A stretch of 64,000 bases of DNA from the NCBI RefSeq assembly GCF_018967865.2, contig NZ_JAHLZY020000001.1, positions 2,046,001 to 2,110,000 on the forward strand, written 5' to 3'. The position numbers were made by a program, and so were the translations under genes. Positions 62,040 to 64,000 of the stretch are shown here, one piece after another. Under the pieces are notes generated by a model. It saw nothing but the letters and a program-made list of their open reading frames with translations, had not been told where the DNA came from and made no database searches. Source of the DNA: Hymenobacter siberiensis (GTDB lineage: Bacteria; Bacteroidota; Bacteroidia; Cytophagales; Hymenobacteraceae). Every line of letters begins with the position of its first letter. Positions within the stretch are counted from its first letter, which is position 1.

Positions 62040-62609
62040 TTACTTGCGTTTGTAGTGAAAGCTGCGCTTGGTGGGTGTTGCCTTCGTAATGGCCGCAGCG
62101 ATGCCTTTCACTGTCGTATCGGGCTGTTTGGCTACTGCTTGTTCTGCCTCTTGCTCGAAGGCTGCGGCAATGGCTTCACGGTGTTCACGGCGCTTATAGC
62201 GGATCGCTTTGAGGTTAGCTTCGTCAGCGGCGAAAGCGTCATTGCGGTCACGCCAGATGGCGAGGTTGTGCTCCTTGAAGGAGGGCGGGTTGTCGATGCT
62301 GAAGCGACGGTAGTACTTTCGGAAAGCGTCGACTGCGCAGAATGCCTCGACGAGCGCTTCGGCGATGGGTGCAGTGGTCACCTTGAAGTCGCACGTGTAA
62401 TAGTGCATGATCGGCGAAAGGGCCTCGCACCATTTCAAGGCGTACTCGAATATGGCGGCGGCGTGCTCTGGGTGCTTGGCAGCATCAATGCCAGCGTCGA
62501 CGACCATTGTGCTGCGCATTTGGGACGCCAGTGCTTGGCAGTCGTGGAGCTTCTTACACTTCTCTAGGAAGCTGAGGCTGCGGAAGTTTGGGTGGTGGTG
62601 GTGTTCCAT
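62040..62609 (-). CDS. Unknown helical protein of the element (189 aa)
   Basis: Start MEHHHHPNFRSLSFLEKC. Helical; AIFEYALKWCEALSPIMHYYTCDFK and RREHREAIAAAFEQEAEQ stand out, the latter basic. No family recognised. Terminator lies ahead of its start, so it has its own promoter or is read through. Confidence 0.55.
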   Translation of the reverse strand: MEHHHHPNFRSLSFLEKCKKLHDCQALASQMRSTMVVDAGIDAAKHPEHAAAIFEYALKWCEALSPIMHYYTCDFKVTTAPIAEALVEAFCAVDAFRKYYRRFSIDNPPSFKEHNLAIWRDRNDAFAADEANLKAIRYKRREHREAIAAAFEQEAEQAVAKQPDTTVKGIAAAITKATPTKRSFHYKRK

Positions 62610-62636
62610 GATGGAATTGGGGTTGGTTGGAAATAA

Positions 62637-62668
62637 AAAAGGCTGGCACCCTTGACGGATGCCAGCCA
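62637..62668 (-). terminator. Rho-independent terminator of the 46-aa gene
   Basis: aaggctggca(tc) pairs with tgccagcc; T-run on the minus strand. Confidence 0.7.
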
Positions 62669-62690
62669 TTGAAGACTGTGGTAGAGGAGG

Positions 62691-62831
62691 TTACTTGCAG
62701 CGCTTGAACGCCGGGTCGTAGCGCAGCGAGGACATAGCTTTGACTTTTGTGTCGTTGCTTATGAGACCGTGGGCGACCAGTTGGCTGAGCTTGTCGTGCA
62801 TTCCAAAGAAGAACTTCTCAGACTTTTTCAT
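62691..62831 (-). CDS. Small basic protein of the element (46 aa)
   Basis: ATG at 62831 opens MKKSEKFFFGMHDKLSQLVA and ends AFKRCK. Basic, probably a helix-turn-helix-like or excisionase-size protein, but no motif is definite. Confidence 0.45.
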   Translation of the reverse strand: MKKSEKFFFGMHDKLSQLVAHGLISNDTKVKAMSSLRYDPAFKRCK

Positions 62832-63091
62832 GACAGAAAGAAGGGGGTTAAATCGGTTAAATAATAAGTCGAAGTTATAGCGATAGACTAATGTAACAGC
62901 AGCTGCAATACCACTACTTTCGAAAGAAATGGCCTTACAGTATTCGGTAGTGTGCGGGTGCCGTGCGTCATGACACGGGGGGTGTGCGGGTTTCCGTTCT
63001 ACCGCATCACGCACTATTCAAAGGGCATACCGGGTCCTTCAACCCCTTCTACCATTACCACCGATTATGATAACAGTACAATATTAGATTC
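62832..63091. other. AT-rich intergenic DNA
   Basis: Divergent region between the leftward small genes and the rightward promoter at 63092. No gene or clear repeat seen. Confidence 0.45.
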
Positions 63092-63122
63092 TTGTAAACC
63101 CGTTTCCTAGCCCCTATCTTTG
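63092..63122 (+). promoter_or_regulatory. Consensus promoter with no protein gene downstream
   Basis: TTG at 63092-63094, spacer of 20, and TATCTTTG at 63115-63122, one of the best matches to the Bacteroidota consensus in the window. Confidence 0.65.
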
Positions 63123-63128
63123 TGTCCA

Positions 63129-63252
63129 ATTCCGCCCAGCACGAAGAGTGTGCGGTTTTTGAAAAACAGTTAAAGTGCACACTCTCTTTGGCTTACGCCT
63201 TTGAAAGTTCATATAAAATAATTGCCCCTCCGTTATCCGAAGGGGCAATTCT
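63129..63252 (+). ncRNA. Candidate small RNA (about 120 nt)
   Basis: Transcription from the promoter at 63092 would give an RNA with a stem gagtgtgc/gcacactc (63148-63155 and 63176-63183) containing tttttgaaaaa, and ending in a terminator hairpin attgcccct/aggggcaat. No convincing protein frame fits. It may regulate genes of the element. Confidence 0.5.
63219..63252. terminator. Bidirectional terminator
   Basis: aattgccccttcgg-like stem: attgcccct pairs with aggggcaat. It serves both the small RNA and the convergent gene at 63278. Confidence 0.75.
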
Positions 63253-63277
63253 GGTTTTACGGGGTGGCGCAGGCGGG

Positions 63278-63847
63278 TTACAAGTACTTGTCGGGGATGG
63301 TCGCCAAAGCGTAGTAGATGGCCTGGTTGGTAGCCGGGTCACGGTGGTAGGGTATGAGCTTGCCGTCGGCGTGCATCATCAGGTACTTGTCCTCGGCACG
63401 GGTTTCGGCGTGGGCCTCGGAGTTGGTCTGTGCCACGTCGACACGTTCTACCTCGAAGGTCTTCTTGCCGTCGGCGTGGTCGGTGAGGTCGTGCAGCATG
63501 GCGCCGCCCTTGTAGAAGGCGACGTGGTAGAGCCGGTCGATGCCCATCTCCTGGCGGTGGGCGCAGAGGGCCTTGAACTTGGAGACGGTGAGGAAGGTGT
63601 CACGCATGCTGCGCACGTCGAAGTGGCCGTTGCGCACCTTGGCTTCCATCATGCAGGTGGCCGTGCGGGCCTTGCCGACGATGCCGAAGAGAGCGTCGAA
63701 GCGTTCCATGTTGCCGACCTCCGAGATGGCCACGTCGGCGAGGGTGTACTTCGTTGCCAGCTTCTGGAAGAACCAGCCGAGGAACTGGCGCTCCTTGATC
63801 TCTGCCCGGCGGACGGTTGCTTGGGTGTCTTTACTGTTGCGTGCCAT
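63278..63847 (-). CDS. Possible PD-(D/E)XK nuclease-like protein (189 aa)
   Basis: Starts MARNSKDTQATVRRAEIKE. A pattern MERFDALF (Asp), about 15 residues later ATCMMEAKVRN (Glu-x-Lys) with a preceding strand, resembles the PD-(D/E)XK core; the C-terminal half has RLYHVAFYKGGAML and KLIPYHRDP. No family is certain. Leftward, in the integrative element. Confidence 0.5.
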   Translation of the reverse strand: MARNSKDTQATVRRAEIKERQFLGWFFQKLATKYTLADVAISEVGNMERFDALFGIVGKARTATCMMEAKVRNGHFDVRSMRDTFLTVSKFKALCAHRQEMGIDRLYHVAFYKGGAMLHDLTDHADGKKTFEVERVDVAQTNSEAHAETRAEDKYLMMHADGKLIPYHRDPATNQAIYYALATIPDKYL

Positions 63848-64000
63848 GTTATACGTGGGACTATTTTATAATCCTCTACTGCGAGGACAACATATATATC
63901 AGCGATTACCGCTTCCCTTACTGTATTGCTGCAATTTATTTTCGAGGGGTAGGGGAAGGGCCCACGGCCAGTATATACCGCAAGCCAACCGGCTCAAAAC
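63848..64000. other. Right edge of the window, no gene seen
   Basis: AT-rich start (upstream of the gene at 63847), then GC-rich bases without a start or consensus promoter. Confidence 0.4.

Noticed and set aside
63122..63871. A 249-codon protein reading rightwards across the sRNA and nuclease-like gene
   Set aside because: It starts with GTG in the sRNA and lies mostly antisense to a better supported gene; no domain features.

Overview
The window looks like a chromosomal stretch of a GC-rich Bacteroidota, most probably Hymenobacter or a close Cytophagales relative. This rests on the high GC of most genes, several promoters with the Bacteroidota -7 consensus (TAnnTTTG, for example TATCTTTG and TACCTTTG), the general lack of Shine-Dalgarno sites, and families typical of the phylum (DUF3127, DUF1571, a RecB-like helicase fused to a nuclease-like end, secreted TlpA thioredoxins). 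The taxon is inferred from reading, not from a search.

Layout. 1-12.6 kb holds a broken META-type lipoprotein, an outer-membrane protein, an esterase/lipoprotein pair, an LRR-kinase between two identical inverted IS5-like elements (one splits a small gene after its fifth codon), a large RecB-like helicase-nuclease and a cold-shock protein. 13-21.4 kb is mostly housekeeping: DEAD-box helicase, DUF2383 protein, BaiN-like flavoprotein, 2,4-dienoyl-CoA reductase-like SDR, DUF1571 and DUF1232 proteins. 21.4-26.8 kb is a leftward run of esterase, ATP-grasp ligase, GCS2-type carboxylate-amine ligase, class I glutamine amidotransferase and a divergent ATP-grasp protein. This is the best candidate for an uncharacterised pathway, probably making or modifying a small peptide or amide. 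It is followed by an esterase-DinB fusion, an SSB-like DUF3127 protein, and two enzymes that together would degrade beta-aspartyl peptides or cyanophycin (isoaspartyl peptidase and cyanophycinase). 33-50.6 kb carries envelope and metabolic genes: M1 aminopeptidase, L,D-transpeptidase, a HTH protein, an RhlE-like helicase, HAD and Nudix hydrolases, a TlpA-like protein, an LpxH-like phosphoesterase, a glycosyltransferase and a GH1 glucosidase.

51.4-59 kb is a graveyard of mobile DNA. It has a broken Hen1 RNA-repair gene, two head-to-head IS4-type transposase halves, the tail of a Gfo/Idh oxidoreductase, a KduD gene with an amber stop, an intact IS630-type element, and a decayed IS with a small MITE-like palindrome inserted in its transposase. 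The KduD, Gfo/Idh and fumarylacetoacetase-like genes hint at an eroded sugar-acid catabolic locus. From about 59.5 kb to the right edge lies the left end of an integrative element: a 3' tRNA piece (probable att site), a tyrosine integrase, and a leftward set of small unknown genes, with a probable small RNA gene at 63.1 kb.

Several families of short palindromic repeats are scattered through the window. They sit between genes, inside one another, in frame inside the RecB-like gene, and at gene ends where they supply the stop codon.
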